Shown here one piece after another: positions 42,807 through 51,784 of a stretch of 64,000 bases of DNA. The position numbers were made by a program, and so were the translations under genes. Location of the stretch: positions 1 through 64,000 of the forward strand of contig JBFWPN010000016.1 of the NCBI GenBank assembly GCA_050249955.1, read 5' to 3'. This DNA comes from CAVVIG01 sp050249955. Its GTDB lineage: Bacteria > Acidobacteriota > Vicinamibacteria > Vicinamibacterales > CAVVIG01. The notes under the pieces are model-generated. The model did no database searches and was not told the origin of the DNA. It was given only the letters and a program-made list of their open reading frames with translations. The first letter of the stretch is position 1, and each line of letters starts with the position of its first letter.

Positions 42807-43433
42807 TCAGTTCGCCGTGCCGGTTGCTGCGGGCCAGCCCTTGTCGATCGGCTTGGCCGGGTCCGCGGTAATCGCGAGTTCGGCGCAGTGGTGGTACGAG
42901 TAGCCCCCCGGCTGGTTGTAGGCGTGCTCGGCCATGAACTGGATCACCTGCAGCGTGCACTTCGGGCAGGTGATGTTCGGCAGCTGGACGTCCGCTTCGT
43001 AGGTCTGCGGCGAGGCCGGCCGCGTGTAGTGCTGGAACAGGCCGTCCGCGATCACCGGCAGCTGCGGCGGGCTCTGGATGGCCGCCCAGACCGAGTACGG
43101 CCCGCGCTCGGTCATGCGCTCGACGGTCGCCGGGTCCACCGGCAGTTCGAGCCGCGAGTTCACCGCCAGCGCCACCCGGTAGTGTCCCGGGTGGTAGATG
43201 GTCTCGAGCACCTTCAGGTGCAGCTTCGAGCCGCCGGTCACCTTCGTGACCACGCCGCTCGGCTTCGCGTCGGGCGTCACGCCGCACGGCGTCGCCTTCT
43301 GCGGGTCGCCGCGTTCGCTCTCCACGATGGCCGACGCCGGTTCCAGCAGCTTGAAGTGAGCCTGGACGACGGCCGGGATGGCTGCCGAGGTTGCGACCAG
43401 CGTCGCAAGGAGAACGCGCACCGGGTGCTTCAT
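42807..43433 (-). CDS. SCE4755-like polysaccharide-monooxygenase-like protein, 208 aa
   Basis: A signal peptide ends at AVVQA, so the mature protein begins with His26 (HFKLLEPAS), as needed for the copper histidine brace of lytic polysaccharide monooxygenases. A second His pair occurs in SYHHCAEL, and CPKC is nearby. Sequence pattern and length fit the SCE4755 family of LPMO-like proteins. ATG 43433 is used because the longer ORF (from 43502) puts 23 non-signal residues in front. Extracellular copper oxygenase is inferred, not proven. Confidence 0.7.
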   Translation of the reverse strand: MKHPVRVLLATLVATSAAIPAVVQAHFKLLEPASAIVESERGDPQKATPCGVTPDAKPSGVVTKVTGGSKLHLKVLETIYHPGHYRVALAVNSRLELPVDPATVERMTERGPYSVWAAIQSPPQLPVIADGLFQHYTRPASPQTYEADVQLPNITCPKCTLQVIQFMAEHAYNQPGGYSYHHCAELAITADPAKPIDKGWPAATGTAN

Positions 43434-43611
43434 TGCCGATCCTCTCTGTGCAGGTGACGGGGTATCGGGGCCGCGCGCCGCGGGCCCCCTGCCAGCCGAC
43501 ATGATACGATGCCGCGCGTCGAGGGCAACGTGGCAGTGCCGCCAGGGCCGGCCGATCAGGCCGCGGGAGGGCAGCCGTCACGTCGGACCGTTTCCAGGCG
43601 TGAGGCTCACC

Positions 43612-44061
43612 ATGAACCGCGTCGTACTCGCCATCCTGTCCAGTGTCGTGCTCGCCACGACGGTTTCCGCGCAGCAGTCCTCGACCCCGGATCGCTCGTC
43701 ACGGCGCGAGTCCGACTCGCCGCGTACGCTCACGCTGACCGGGTGCGTGGAGAAGGGCGTCAAGCCCAACTCCTACACGATCGTCGACGACGTGAACGGG
43801 AAGTACGAGGTGAGCGGCAGCGACATCAAGCGCTACCTCGGCCAGCGCGTGCAGGTGGCCGGTACGCCCGGCTCCACGCGATTCCGGATTCGTGGCGGGC
43901 TGTGGCCCACCCCGAACGTGGCTGCGCAGGGCGGCGCGATCGATCCCGCGCGCGCGGCCATTGCCGCACAGCCCGGTGGTGGCGCCACCGGCACCGGCGA
44001 CATCAACCTGCCGACCCTGAAGGTGAAGGCGGTCCGCACGCTCGACGGCGCCTGCGGCTGA
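43612..44061 (+). CDS. Secreted OB-fold/DUF5818-like protein, 149 aa
   Basis: Signal peptide (MNRVVLAILSSVVLATTVSA), then LTLTGCVEKGVKPNSYTIVDD, GKYEVSGSDIKRYLGQRVQVAG (OB-fold strands) and a Gly/Ala-rich C-terminus. A shared type with the gene at 2318. Its function is unknown. ATG 43612 is the start with a signal peptide; the upstream in-frame ORF is not used. Confidence 0.65.
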   Translation: MNRVVLAILSSVVLATTVSAQQSSTPDRSSRRESDSPRTLTLTGCVEKGVKPNSYTIVDDVNGKYEVSGSDIKRYLGQRVQVAGTPGSTRFRIRGGLWPTPNVAAQGGAIDPARAAIAAQPGGGATGTGDINLPTLKVKAVRTLDGACG

Positions 44062-44068
44062 CACGCGA

Positions 44069-44090
44069 CCGGCGCGCGTAACCGCGCCGG
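44069..44090. terminator. Hairpin between convergent genes
   Basis: CCGGCGCG (44069-44076) and CGCGCCGG (44083-44090) form a perfect 8-bp stem with a 6-base loop between the converging genes. Confidence 0.5.
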
Positions 44091-44098
44091 CATCCCCC

Positions 44099-44452
44099 TC
44101 AAAGGATCTCGCGCAACCGCTCCGCGGGACGCGCGAGGATGGCCCGCGCGCCCTTCTCCACGATCGGCCGCTGGATCAGGTCCGGATGCGCCACCATCAG
44201 GTCCACGATCTGCTCGTCGTCGAGCGTCCGTGACGCGAGTCCCAGTTCGCGGTAGATCGGCTCCTTCGTACGCAGCAGCTGCCGTGCGCTGATGCCCATC
44301 TTCGCGAGCAGCTCCTGCAGTTTCGCCTTCGGGATCGGCTCGACGTGGTAGTTGACGGCGTCGAAGTCGACGCCGCTCGCCTTCAGCGCGTTGTAGACCT
44401 GGCGGCAGGTGGTGCACGTCGGCTTCTGGTAGATGACGATCGGATCGGCCAT
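44099..44452 (-). CDS. ArsC/Spx-type thioredoxin-fold protein, 117 aa
   Basis: Begins IVIYQKPTCTTCRQVYNALK, with Cys13 and Cys16 of the ArsC/YffB/Spx fold, and has LLRTKEPIYRELGL and HPDLIQRPIVEKGARAILARP, the family's Arg region. May be an arsenate reductase-like enzyme or a redox regulator. No arsenic genes lie nearby, so the arsenic role is doubtful. It is divergent from the panE gene, with 24 bases between the starts. Confidence 0.8.
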   Translation of the reverse strand: MADPIVIYQKPTCTTCRQVYNALKASGVDFDAVNYHVEPIPKAKLQELLAKMGISARQLLRTKEPIYRELGLASRTLDDEQIVDLMVAHPDLIQRPIVEKGARAILARPAERLREIL

Positions 44453-44476
44453 GCGCGCTCAGGCTACCATCTGGGC

Positions 44477-45424
44477 ATGACGACTCCGCGAATCCTCGTG
44501 CTGGGCGCCGGTGGTGTCGGCGGCTACTTCGGCGGCCGCCTGGCCCAGGCCGGCGCCGACGTGACCTTCCTGGTGCGCCCTGCACGCCGTGAGCAGATCC
44601 TGCGCGATGGCCTCCGCATCGAGAGCCCGCTGGGCGACCTGACGATGCCGGTGCGCACCGTGGTGGCTGGCGAGCTCGGGCCCGACTACGACTTCGTAAT
44701 CCTGACCTGCAAGGCCTACGACCTCGACTCGTCGATGGACGCCATCGCACCCGCGATGCGCGGCACCTGCACCGTGCTGCCGCTGCTGAACGGCCTCGTG
44801 CACCTCGACCGGCTCGACGAGCGCTTCGGGAGTGCACACGTGCTCGGCGGCAGCTGCGCCATCGACGTGACCCTGCGGCCCGATGGTGTCATCCGCCACG
44901 GCGGCAAGCTGCAGCGGATCGTCTTCGGCGAGCGCAACCGGACGAAGACCGAGCGGACGGCGCGCCTCGAGGCCACGCTGGCCGCAAGCGTGATCCATGT
45001 CGAGCATGCAGACGATGTGCTGCTGCGGATGTGGGAGAAGCTCGTGATGCTGAGCGTGCTGGCGGCGACCACCTGCCTCTTCCGCGGCAACGTGAAGGAG
45101 ATCATGTCGGCCCCGGGTGGACGCGAGGCGGCGGAGCGGGCGCTGCGGTCCACGGTGGAGATCGCCACGCGTGAGGGCTATCCGCCCACGGCGGAGGCGG
45201 TGGCGCAGGCGCAGAGCCGGCTGACCGACCCGACCGGTGAGTGGAGCGCGTCGATGATGCGCGACATGGAGGCGGGGCGTCCGGTCGAGGCGGATCACGT
45301 CATCGGCTTCATGCTGGACAAGGCCCGGCAGCACGGTGTGGACGACCTCGTGCTCTCGATGGCGTACACCCATCTCAAGACCTACGAGCGTCGCCGGGCG
45401 GACGGCCGGCTGCCGGGGCGCTGA
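44477..45424 (+). CDS. panE: 2-dehydropantoate 2-reductase, 315 aa
   Basis: N-terminal Rossmann fold (ILVLGAGGVGGYFGGRLA), the catalytic-lysine region FVILTCKAYDL, the LPLLNGL strand, and the C-terminal helical domain with the conserved EKLVMLSVLAATTCL and SSM-like SASMMRDMEAGRPVEADHVIG motif. It converts ketopantoate to pantoate with NADPH in pantothenate synthesis. ATG 44477 starts the Rossmann motif; other in-frame codons lie upstream. Followed by a STAS gene on the same strand. Confidence 0.9.
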   Translation: MTTPRILVLGAGGVGGYFGGRLAQAGADVTFLVRPARREQILRDGLRIESPLGDLTMPVRTVVAGELGPDYDFVILTCKAYDLDSSMDAIAPAMRGTCTVLPLLNGLVHLDRLDERFGSAHVLGGSCAIDVTLRPDGVIRHGGKLQRIVFGERNRTKTERTARLEATLAASVIHVEHADDVLLRMWEKLVMLSVLAATTCLFRGNVKEIMSAPGGREAAERALRSTVEIATREGYPPTAEAVAQAQSRLTDPTGEWSASMMRDMEAGRPVEADHVIGFMLDKARQHGVDDLVLSMAYTHLKTYERRRADGRLPGR

Positions 45425-45489
45425 GGAGGGTCCGGCCCCGTTGCGGGGTTTCCGCGTGGATCTCGCGTTAGCCGGTGAAGGAGGGATCC

Positions 45490-45846
45490 ATGACGCCACC
45501 GAGTACTCATCGTTCACGAACGTTCACGGCGGACTGCGAGCAGAGCCGCGATCACGTGCTGTTGCGCGTGTCGGGCCGGCTCGTGGATGCCCGGCGCATG
45601 ACTCCGGAGTGGGACGCGTGCGTGCGTCGCCTGGCCGGCGCGCGCGTGCGGGTCGACCTGGCCGGAGTCACCGAGATCGACGCGCGGGGGCTGGGCATGC
45701 TGGCCGAGTTGACCCGTGAAACCCAGGCCGTGGGCGGATGCCTCACGGTCGTGTCGGCCAGTCCGCGTGTGCGCACGCTGCTGCGGCTGACCCACCTCGA
45801 CTCGCTGCTCGAGGGGGGCGGCCGCAAGCCGTGCCTGGCCGCATGA
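45490..45846 (+). CDS. STAS-domain protein, 118 aa
   Basis: Compact STAS fold (VLLRVSGRLVDARRM, VRVDLAGVTEIDARGLGMLAEL, LTVVSASPRVRTLLRLTHL). The usual phosphorylatable Ser of the DSSGL segment is replaced (DARGL), so regulation by phosphorylation is unlikely; binding to a partner is more likely. GAAGGAGGG precedes ATG 45490. The 65 bases before the gene and the STPK gene downstream are separate units. Confidence 0.7.
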   Translation: MTPPSTHRSRTFTADCEQSRDHVLLRVSGRLVDARRMTPEWDACVRRLAGARVRVDLAGVTEIDARGLGMLAELTRETQAVGGCLTVVSASPRVRTLLRLTHLDSLLEGGGRKPCLAA

Positions 45847-46172
45847 CCAGTCACCAGCCAGCCCGGCAGGCCGGTGGGTGACGCGACCGCCCGACGCGAC
45901 CGCGCACCCACCGCCCTGCCGGCCGTCGCCGTATCGCGCCGACCGGAACACCCGCCGCCCGCTCCTCGTCCCACCCACTGGCGCCCCGCTCCACACGAAC
46001 GACCCGCTCTCGCTGCTGTTCGATCGTCGCGATTCGCGCGTTATGAAAGCGGATGCGCCCGCCATTACTAGCGGATGCGCCCGCCACTACTGTAGAGCTG
46101 TGCAGCCGATCGTCTGCTGTCAACGTCTCGACGTGGTCGGCATCGGGCGGTAGACTCTCTGTTTCCAGCGGC
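45847..46172. other. 326-base stretch with tandem operator-like repeats
   Basis: No gene seen. It contains the tandem 22-base repeat at 46048-46091 and should hold the promoter of the kinase gene that starts at 46173. Confidence 0.5.
46048..46091. repeat. Two tandem 22-base direct repeats
   Basis: Two adjacent copies of 22 bases (core agcggatgcgcccgcca, then tact) at 46048-46069 and 46070-46091 differ at one base. The period is about two helical turns. They lie 81 bases before the kinase start, so they may be a tandem binding site; two copies are too few and too close for CRISPR. Confidence 0.6.
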
Positions 46173-49118
46173 ATGCTCTCCCTTCATGAACGGGCGAAGG
46201 ACGTATTCCTCGCAGCGCTCGAGCGCCCGGCAGACTCACGTCGTGCCTACATCGCGGAGATGTGTGGCAGCGACGCGGCGCTGTACCGCGAAGTGGAGTC
46301 GTTGCTGAAGTTCCACGAGGAAACCGGCAGCACCAACGTCTCCGACACGACGACGGGACATCCACATCCGGATACCGGCGAGATCGCCCCGGGCGCGTTC
46401 AACCCGGGTGACGTGTTCGCCGGGCGGTACCGCATGGTCACCCGGCTCGGTCGCGGCGGCATGGGCGACGTGTGGCGGGCCGACGACCTGGTGCTCGAGA
46501 CGCCGGTTGCCCTGAAACTCATCAAGTCCACCGGTCCATCGGCCCGCGCCCAGATCCTCAACGAGGTCCGGCTGGCGCGGCAGATCACGCACCCGGCGGT
46601 CTGTCGCGTCTTCGACGTTGGCGAAGACACCGGCATCGTCTTCTTCTCGATGGAGCTGGTGAACGGGGAAGACCTGGCGACGCTGCTGCGGCGCGTGGGC
46701 CGGCTCGCCACCGAGCGGGTGATGGAGATCGCACGGCAGCTCTGCGCGGGGCTGGCTGCCGCGCATGCGCAGGGGGTGCTGCACCGCGACCTGAAGCCGG
46801 CGAACATCCTCATCGACAACCACGGCCGCGCGATCATCACGGACTTCGGCATTGCCATCCAGCGTGAGGACGGGCTGCAGCACCAGCTGATTGGCACGCC
46901 CGGCTACATGGCACCGGAGCAGCTGACGCCCGGGGCCACGCTCACCGAGTGCACGGACATCTACGCGCTCGGGCTGATCCTGTACGAGCTGCTGGTGGGC
47001 CAGCACCCGTTCAACAACCGCCTGAGCCGCACAGCCGAGCCGCCGACGCCCTCCTCGCGCGTCACCGGCGTCGACCCGCGCCTGGAGCACGTGGTGCTGC
47101 AGGCCCTGAAGGTCGACCCGCGCGATCGGCCCCAGTCGGCCGCGGCCATGGTGGCGAGCCTCGCCGACCTGCCGTCGCCCATGGCCGTGCCGCAGGACGT
47201 GTCGACGCGGCGGCCGTGGCCGATCGTGGCGGCGTCGGTGGCCGGCGTGCTGCTGGCCGCCCTGCTGGCCTGGTGGTCCCTGGCCGCGCGGCCGGGCGAG
47301 ACGCTGACCGAGCAGGACACCATCGTGCTCGCCGACGTCGCGAACACCACGGGCGACCCGGTGTTCGACGGTGCGTTGAAGGTGGCGTTGTCGGTGGCGC
47401 TCGAACAGTCGCCCTTCCTCAAGGTGTTCCCCGACGACCGCATGCGGGAAACGCTGCGGCTGATGGGACGTCCGCCCGACGCGCCGATCACGCGCGACGT
47501 CGCCAGGGAGATCGCGCGGCGTGAGCAGTTCAAGGCGCTGCTCTCGGGGTCGATCGCCGGGTTGGGGCGGAACTTCGTCCTGGCGCTGGAGGCGGTGAAC
47601 GCCGAGACAGGCGACGTGATGGCCCGCGAGCAGGTGGAGGCGGGGAGCAAGGAGGAAGTGCTCACGGCGCTGCAGAGTGTCGCCTCCCGCATGCGCGAGA
47701 AGCTCGGCGAGTCGCTGGCCTCCGTCCAGCAGTTCGACGTGCCCCTGGCCCGCGCCACCACGCCCTCGCTCGAGGCGCTCCACGCCTATTCGCTGGCGCT
47801 CGACAATGGCAGCGTGAACCCCAGGCTCGACGCCATCCCGCACCTGCGCCGCGCGATCGAGCTCGACCCCAACTTCGCCCTCGCCATGGCGCTCCTCGCC
47901 ACGGTCTACTCGAACACGGGGCAGACGGCACTGGCTCCCGAGTACGCACGGCGCGCCTACGACCTGCGCGACCGCGTCAGCGAGCGCGAGCGCTTCTTCA
48001 TCGCGTATCGCTACCATCGCGATGCCACGCAGAACTGGTCCGAGGGGCTCGAGATGAGCCGCTCGTGGACCGCCACCTATCCGCGTGAGGCGTTCGCCTT
48101 CAACAGCCTCGGGCAGTCGCTGCTGCGTTTCGGACAGTACGACGAGGCGATCGTCCCGCTGCGCCAGGCCATCCGGCTCGAGCCCACGTTCGAGGCGCCG
48201 TACTCGAACCTGGCCGCGTCGCTCATGGCGCTCGGGCGCTATGACGAGGCCGCAGGCACGCTGCAGGAGGCGGCTGCCGCGAAGCTCACGTCGTTCCCCA
48301 TCCGCCGCATGAACTACCTGCTTGCCTTCATCCGTGGTGACGAGGCGACCATGGCACGCATGCTGGAGTCGTCGGTCGGCGTGGGCCAGACGAACGCGGC
48401 GTACGGCTGGCAGGCACACGCCCTCGCGCATCGCGGGCAGACGGCTGCCGCGCACGAGCAGTTCCAGCTCGGCATCAGGATGGCGCAGCAGAACGGCTTC
48501 CGTGAGGTGGCCGGCCAGCTCTCCATCGAGGACGCGGAAGTGCATGCGCTGGTGGGCGACTGCACGACGGCCCGCGACGAGATCAGGGCCGGGCTCGCGC
48601 TCACCCAGGACAACTACTCACTCGAGCGCAGCAGTCGCACGCTGGTCCTCTGCGGCGACACCACGCAGGCCGAGCCGCTGGTGCGGCAGCTCCGCGAACG
48701 TTACCCGAGCGCCACGCTCAGCGTGCGGGTGTCACTGCCCATGGTGGAGGCTGCCGAGGCCTTGCAGCGCAACGACCCGTCGCGCGCCGTCGAGATCCTC
48801 GAACGCGTGAAGCCGTACGACCGCGCATCGAGGGCGGCGCTCTGGCCCGAATACCTGCGGGGCCAGGCGTTCCTGAAGTTGAAGCAGCCGCAGAATGCCG
48901 TGGAGGAGTTCACGCGGATCCTGGCGCACCGGGGCGAGGACCCCAGCAGCGCCGTCTACCCGCTCGCCCAGCTCGCGCTCGCCCGCGCGTACGCCGCCGC
49001 CGGCGACACGGGCAGCGCACGGACGGCATACGACGAGTTCCTCCGGGTGTGGGCGCAGGCCGATCAGACGATCGCGCCGGTCGTGGAGGCGAAGCGGGAA
49101 TTGGCGCGGCTGAACTGA
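46173..49118 (+). CDS. Ser/Thr protein kinase with TPR domain, 981 aa
   Basis: Kinase domain (about 88-345): GRGGMGDVW, VALKLIK, HRDLKPANIL (about 203) and DFGIA intact, GYMAPEQ. A single membrane helix (about 348-371) follows, then a DUF-like domain beginning EQDTIVLADVANTTGDPVFDG (about 385-520) and a long TPR array (about 530-975). The kinase is cytoplasmic and the rest is outside the membrane. Typical of acidobacterial kinase-TPR receptors, probably sensing an envelope signal; the targets are unknown. Start chosen at the first ATG of MLSLHERAKDVFLAAL, the usual N-terminal helix. Confidence 0.92.
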   Translation: MLSLHERAKDVFLAALERPADSRRAYIAEMCGSDAALYREVESLLKFHEETGSTNVSDTTTGHPHPDTGEIAPGAFNPGDVFAGRYRMVTRLGRGGMGDVWRADDLVLETPVALKLIKSTGPSARAQILNEVRLARQITHPAVCRVFDVGEDTGIVFFSMELVNGEDLATLLRRVGRLATERVMEIARQLCAGLAAAHAQGVLHRDLKPANILIDNHGRAIITDFGIAIQREDGLQHQLIGTPGYMAPEQLTPGATLTECTDIYALGLILYELLVGQHPFNNRLSRTAEPPTPSSRVTGVDPRLEHVVLQALKVDPRDRPQSAAAMVASLADLPSPMAVPQDVSTRRPWPIVAASVAGVLLAALLAWWSLAARPGETLTEQDTIVLADVANTTGDPVFDGALKVALSVALEQSPFLKVFPDDRMRETLRLMGRPPDAPITRDVAREIARREQFKALLSGSIAGLGRNFVLALEAVNAETGDVMAREQVEAGSKEEVLTALQSVASRMREKLGESLASVQQFDVPLARATTPSLEALHAYSLALDNGSVNPRLDAIPHLRRAIELDPNFALAMALLATVYSNTGQTALAPEYARRAYDLRDRVSERERFFIAYRYHRDATQNWSEGLEMSRSWTATYPREAFAFNSLGQSLLRFGQYDEAIVPLRQAIRLEPTFEAPYSNLAASLMALGRYDEAAGTLQEAAAAKLTSFPIRRMNYLLAFIRGDEATMARMLESSVGVGQTNAAYGWQAHALAHRGQTAAAHEQFQLGIRMAQQNGFREVAGQLSIEDAEVHALVGDCTTARDEIRAGLALTQDNYSLERSSRTLVLCGDTTQAEPLVRQLRERYPSATLSVRVSLPMVEAAEALQRNDPSRAVEILERVKPYDRASRAALWPEYLRGQAFLKLKQPQNAVEEFTRILAHRGEDPSSAVYPLAQLALARAYAAAGDTGSARTAYDEFLRVWAQADQTIAPVVEAKRELARLN

Positions 49119-49188
49119 TGAGACCCGGCTGAGCCGGCCACGACGCGGTGCGCCGCAGCCGGGGCGCGACCAGCCGCCGCGCGCACGT

Positions 49189-50067
49189 TCATCGTCGGCC
49201 GTACCAGGCGAACTGCACGCCCGCCCCACCGCCGGCCACCATCGGGCCCAGGTGCATCCGACGTTCGCGACCGAAGGTGATGGTCCGCCCGGCCGCAATT
49301 CCAAGCGCCGCGCCGAAGGCCACGTCACTCAGGTAGTGCCGCTTCATCTGCACGCGTGAGAGCGCCACGTAGGAGGCCAGCGCGTAGGCCGGGGCCCCGA
49401 GACGCCAGCCGAAGTGCTGCTGCAGCACCGTGGCCGACGCGAAGCTCACCGTCGTGTGCCCGGACGGGAACGCGAACCCCGCCCCTTCGGGCCGGCGCCG
49501 CCGGAAGGTCGACTTCATGCCCATGGTGAGCCCCTGCGCGAGCAGCTGCGCACGGAACAGGTCGGCACCCACGGCGGCAAGCCGGGGTGAATCGGTGGAC
49601 CGACCGATCGCGTAGGCCGCCGCGCTGAGCCCCAGTTGCAGCGGGGTCGAGCCGATGAACGCGCCCGGCTCCGATACCTCGCGAAGCTGCGTCGCGGTGG
49701 AGAGCGAGCGGCCGACGTGCGAGTCGGCGGGACGCGTGCCCGCCGCCACAGCCGCACCGATGACGAGCCAGTTCACGGTCTGGCGCGAGGGGAACCGCCT
49801 CACGTCGCCCCAGGTGCCCGAAAAGAGGTCGCGCCAGGCATTGTGGGGTGGTGCGTCCTCGAGGAGCGGCAGCAGCCGCGGCGTGCCCAGCCCCGACAGG
49901 GGAACAGACGGGGGCTGACTGCCGGATGCCGACTGCCCGTCGTCTGCGCCCGCGGCCGGCGTGACAACCGGCACGGAAGGCCAGTCCTGTGCCGCCGCTG
50001 GTGCGGTGTACGCCATCCAGGCGCAGAGGGTCACCGCGAGTCCCGACATCACCGTGCGATTCGTCAT
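49189..50067 (-). CDS. PAP2-family phosphatase, 292 aa
   Basis: A signal peptide followed by a PAP2 core with the three catalytic motifs: KSTFRRRRP (K-x6-RP), FPSGH and SRVQMKRHYLSD (SR-x5-H-x3-D). The family removes phosphate from lipids or nucleotides at the periplasmic face. ATG 50067 is preferred to the ATG at 50082 because GGAG lies at a suitable distance. It is the last gene of the minus-strand cluster; 29 bases separate it from the gene before. Substrate unknown. Confidence 0.85.
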   Translation of the reverse strand: MTNRTVMSGLAVTLCAWMAYTAPAAAQDWPSVPVVTPAAGADDGQSASGSQPPSVPLSGLGTPRLLPLLEDAPPHNAWRDLFSGTWGDVRRFPSRQTVNWLVIGAAVAAGTRPADSHVGRSLSTATQLREVSEPGAFIGSTPLQLGLSAAAYAIGRSTDSPRLAAVGADLFRAQLLAQGLTMGMKSTFRRRRPEGAGFAFPSGHTTVSFASATVLQQHFGWRLGAPAYALASYVALSRVQMKRHYLSDVAFGAALGIAAGRTITFGRERRMHLGPMVAGGGAGVQFAWYGRR

Positions 50068-50096
50068 GCGTGTCGTCTCCATGTCGTCGTGCCGCC

Positions 50097-51773
50097 TCAG
50101 TTGGCGCGCGGTTCCGGCATGCGTTCGAAGCCCGCAAGCTGCCAGGACCCGCCGCGGAGCCGGAAGTACGCGTGCACCGGCGACGCCCACGATGCGTGGC
50201 TGCCGCTGCTCGAGAGCTCCACCTTCACGAACGCGCCGTCCTGCACCGGCAGGGCCACGGGCGCGCGGAGGTAGGTGGTCTCGCCGTGGCTCGTACCGAG
50301 GAAGCGCTCCGCACCGGTGGCGTTGTCGAAGGCGAGCCACACGGCGTGATAGGTGCGCGGCGCGCGTGCCACGTCCGCATCCACCGCCGCGTTCCTGAAG
50401 GTCAGTCGGCCTGCGGCGTCGAGCGAGGGGTCGGCAATCGGGTTGACCGCCGGCAGGTAGGCGCGGGCAATCGCATCGCGCCGCTCGGCCAGCGCCCGCA
50501 CGAGGAACGCCTCGGCCTCGGGATCCCGGAACTCCGCGGCCGACACGGCCGCGCGCAGCATGTCGGTCGTGATCGCCGTGAGCTTCTGCGCGGCCCAGAA
50601 CTGATCGTCGGGTCGCGCATGCAGGAACGCCTGGTTCGGCACGCGCGGCTTCCAGGCGCGTGGGTCGAACGCGCTGTTGTCCCGCTGGATCCGCCCGATG
50701 CTGCGCGATTCGTGGAACGCCGCACGCTGCCACTTCGGCGTGGTGAACCCGAAGCCCACCAGCTGGTGGCCGAACGCGCGGGGTTCCACCAGGTACTGCG
50801 TGCCCGCCCAGTGGTCGGCCGGGCCAACCCCGCCGCTCCCGAGCGCCGACCGGAAGTCGATCAGGTGGTGCCGCACGTAGCTCCGGCTCCCCTCGGTCAC
50901 CAGCGTGTCGAGCGAGTTGATCGCCTTCGCATCCACGTGGTTCAGCCACGCGGCATACACGCCGTAGGCGCGCAGCTCGCGCCGGTTCTCGTGCGCGACG
51001 ATGTCGTTCGGGTCGTCGGGCCGGGTGCCCTGGAAGCGGATGCGACCCACCGGCTTGCCCTCGAGCGCGAGGCTCGCCACCACACGGTAGCTGCCGTCCG
51101 CTTCGCGGTCGGCCTTCGCAAGCAGGCGGTCGACGTCCTCGGCGCGCATCCGGCGCGTGCCGCCGCCAGCAGGCGTGAACTTCGCCGTGTCACCCACCAC
51201 CAGCTGCTCGCGGCGCAGGTAGGCGATGTGGTTCTCGGGCACGTGGTAGCCGAGCGCCCACATCAGCTTGGTGACCGCCACCTCGGTTCCGGTCGACATC
51301 CCGCGATAGCCCGGCGGATCGAACTTGAGGAACCAGCGGCGTCCATCGCGATCCTTCACGGTGAAGCCGGGCGTGACGCCGTCGCTCTTGGACGAGGTGA
51401 CGGTCCACGGGCCGTCGGCCGGTCCATCGGTCCTGTTCGGGCCGCGCTTCACCTGCTCCGCGGTGAGCGGCGCGAAGCCGGCCCGGTTGGTGAACCAGCT
51501 GGAGTCCGGCACTTCGTCCACGCTGTTCACGTTGCCCGCGCGCGCAGGCCGGACGGGCGCCGAGCCCTTGATGAGGTTCACCGCCAGGTCGGTGACCAGG
51601 TCCACCTCGAGCGGCTTCAGGCCGGCGACGTGCTCGGTATCGCGCTCCACCCACACCGGGTCGTCGTCGAAGAACCGCGGGGCAGCGGCGGAGCCGAACG
51701 TGGACAGGGTACCGGCGAGTGCGAGCGTCGCCACGCCGGCGGCCATCGTGCGGGTGCGGATGATGGTGGTCAT
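50097..51773 (-). CDS. Secreted kinase-like protein, 558 aa
   Basis: Signal peptide (about 1-30: MAAGVATLALAGTLSTFGSA). The mature protein shows a set of kinase-like positions: Lys150 in WFLKFDPPGY, Glu164 in TGTEVAVTKL, Asp281-x-Lys283-x2-Asn286 in NHVDAKAINSLDT and Asp306 in HHLIDF, the order and rough spacing of the ATP-binding Lys, helix-C Glu, D-x-K-x2-N loop and metal Asp of protein kinases. The rest has no recognised family. If active it would phosphorylate a target outside the cytoplasm. It lies between the Npt-barrel gene (11 bases upstream) and PAP2. Family membership is my inference. Confidence 0.55.
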   Translation of the reverse strand: MTTIIRTRTMAAGVATLALAGTLSTFGSAAAPRFFDDDPVWVERDTEHVAGLKPLEVDLVTDLAVNLIKGSAPVRPARAGNVNSVDEVPDSSWFTNRAGFAPLTAEQVKRGPNRTDGPADGPWTVTSSKSDGVTPGFTVKDRDGRRWFLKFDPPGYRGMSTGTEVAVTKLMWALGYHVPENHIAYLRREQLVVGDTAKFTPAGGGTRRMRAEDVDRLLAKADREADGSYRVVASLALEGKPVGRIRFQGTRPDDPNDIVAHENRRELRAYGVYAAWLNHVDAKAINSLDTLVTEGSRSYVRHHLIDFRSALGSGGVGPADHWAGTQYLVEPRAFGHQLVGFGFTTPKWQRAAFHESRSIGRIQRDNSAFDPRAWKPRVPNQAFLHARPDDQFWAAQKLTAITTDMLRAAVSAAEFRDPEAEAFLVRALAERRDAIARAYLPAVNPIADPSLDAAGRLTFRNAAVDADVARAPRTYHAVWLAFDNATGAERFLGTSHGETTYLRAPVALPVQDGAFVKVELSSSGSHASWASPVHAYFRLRGGSWQLAGFERMPEPRAN

Positions 51774-51784
51774 GGTCGTATTCC

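Noticed and set aside
44099..44452. Arsenic resistance operon
   Set aside because: The ArsC-like protein has no arsenic transporter or regulator next to it, and the fold is shared with redox proteins.
46048..46091. Possible CRISPR
   Set aside because: Only two copies, directly adjacent without spacers.
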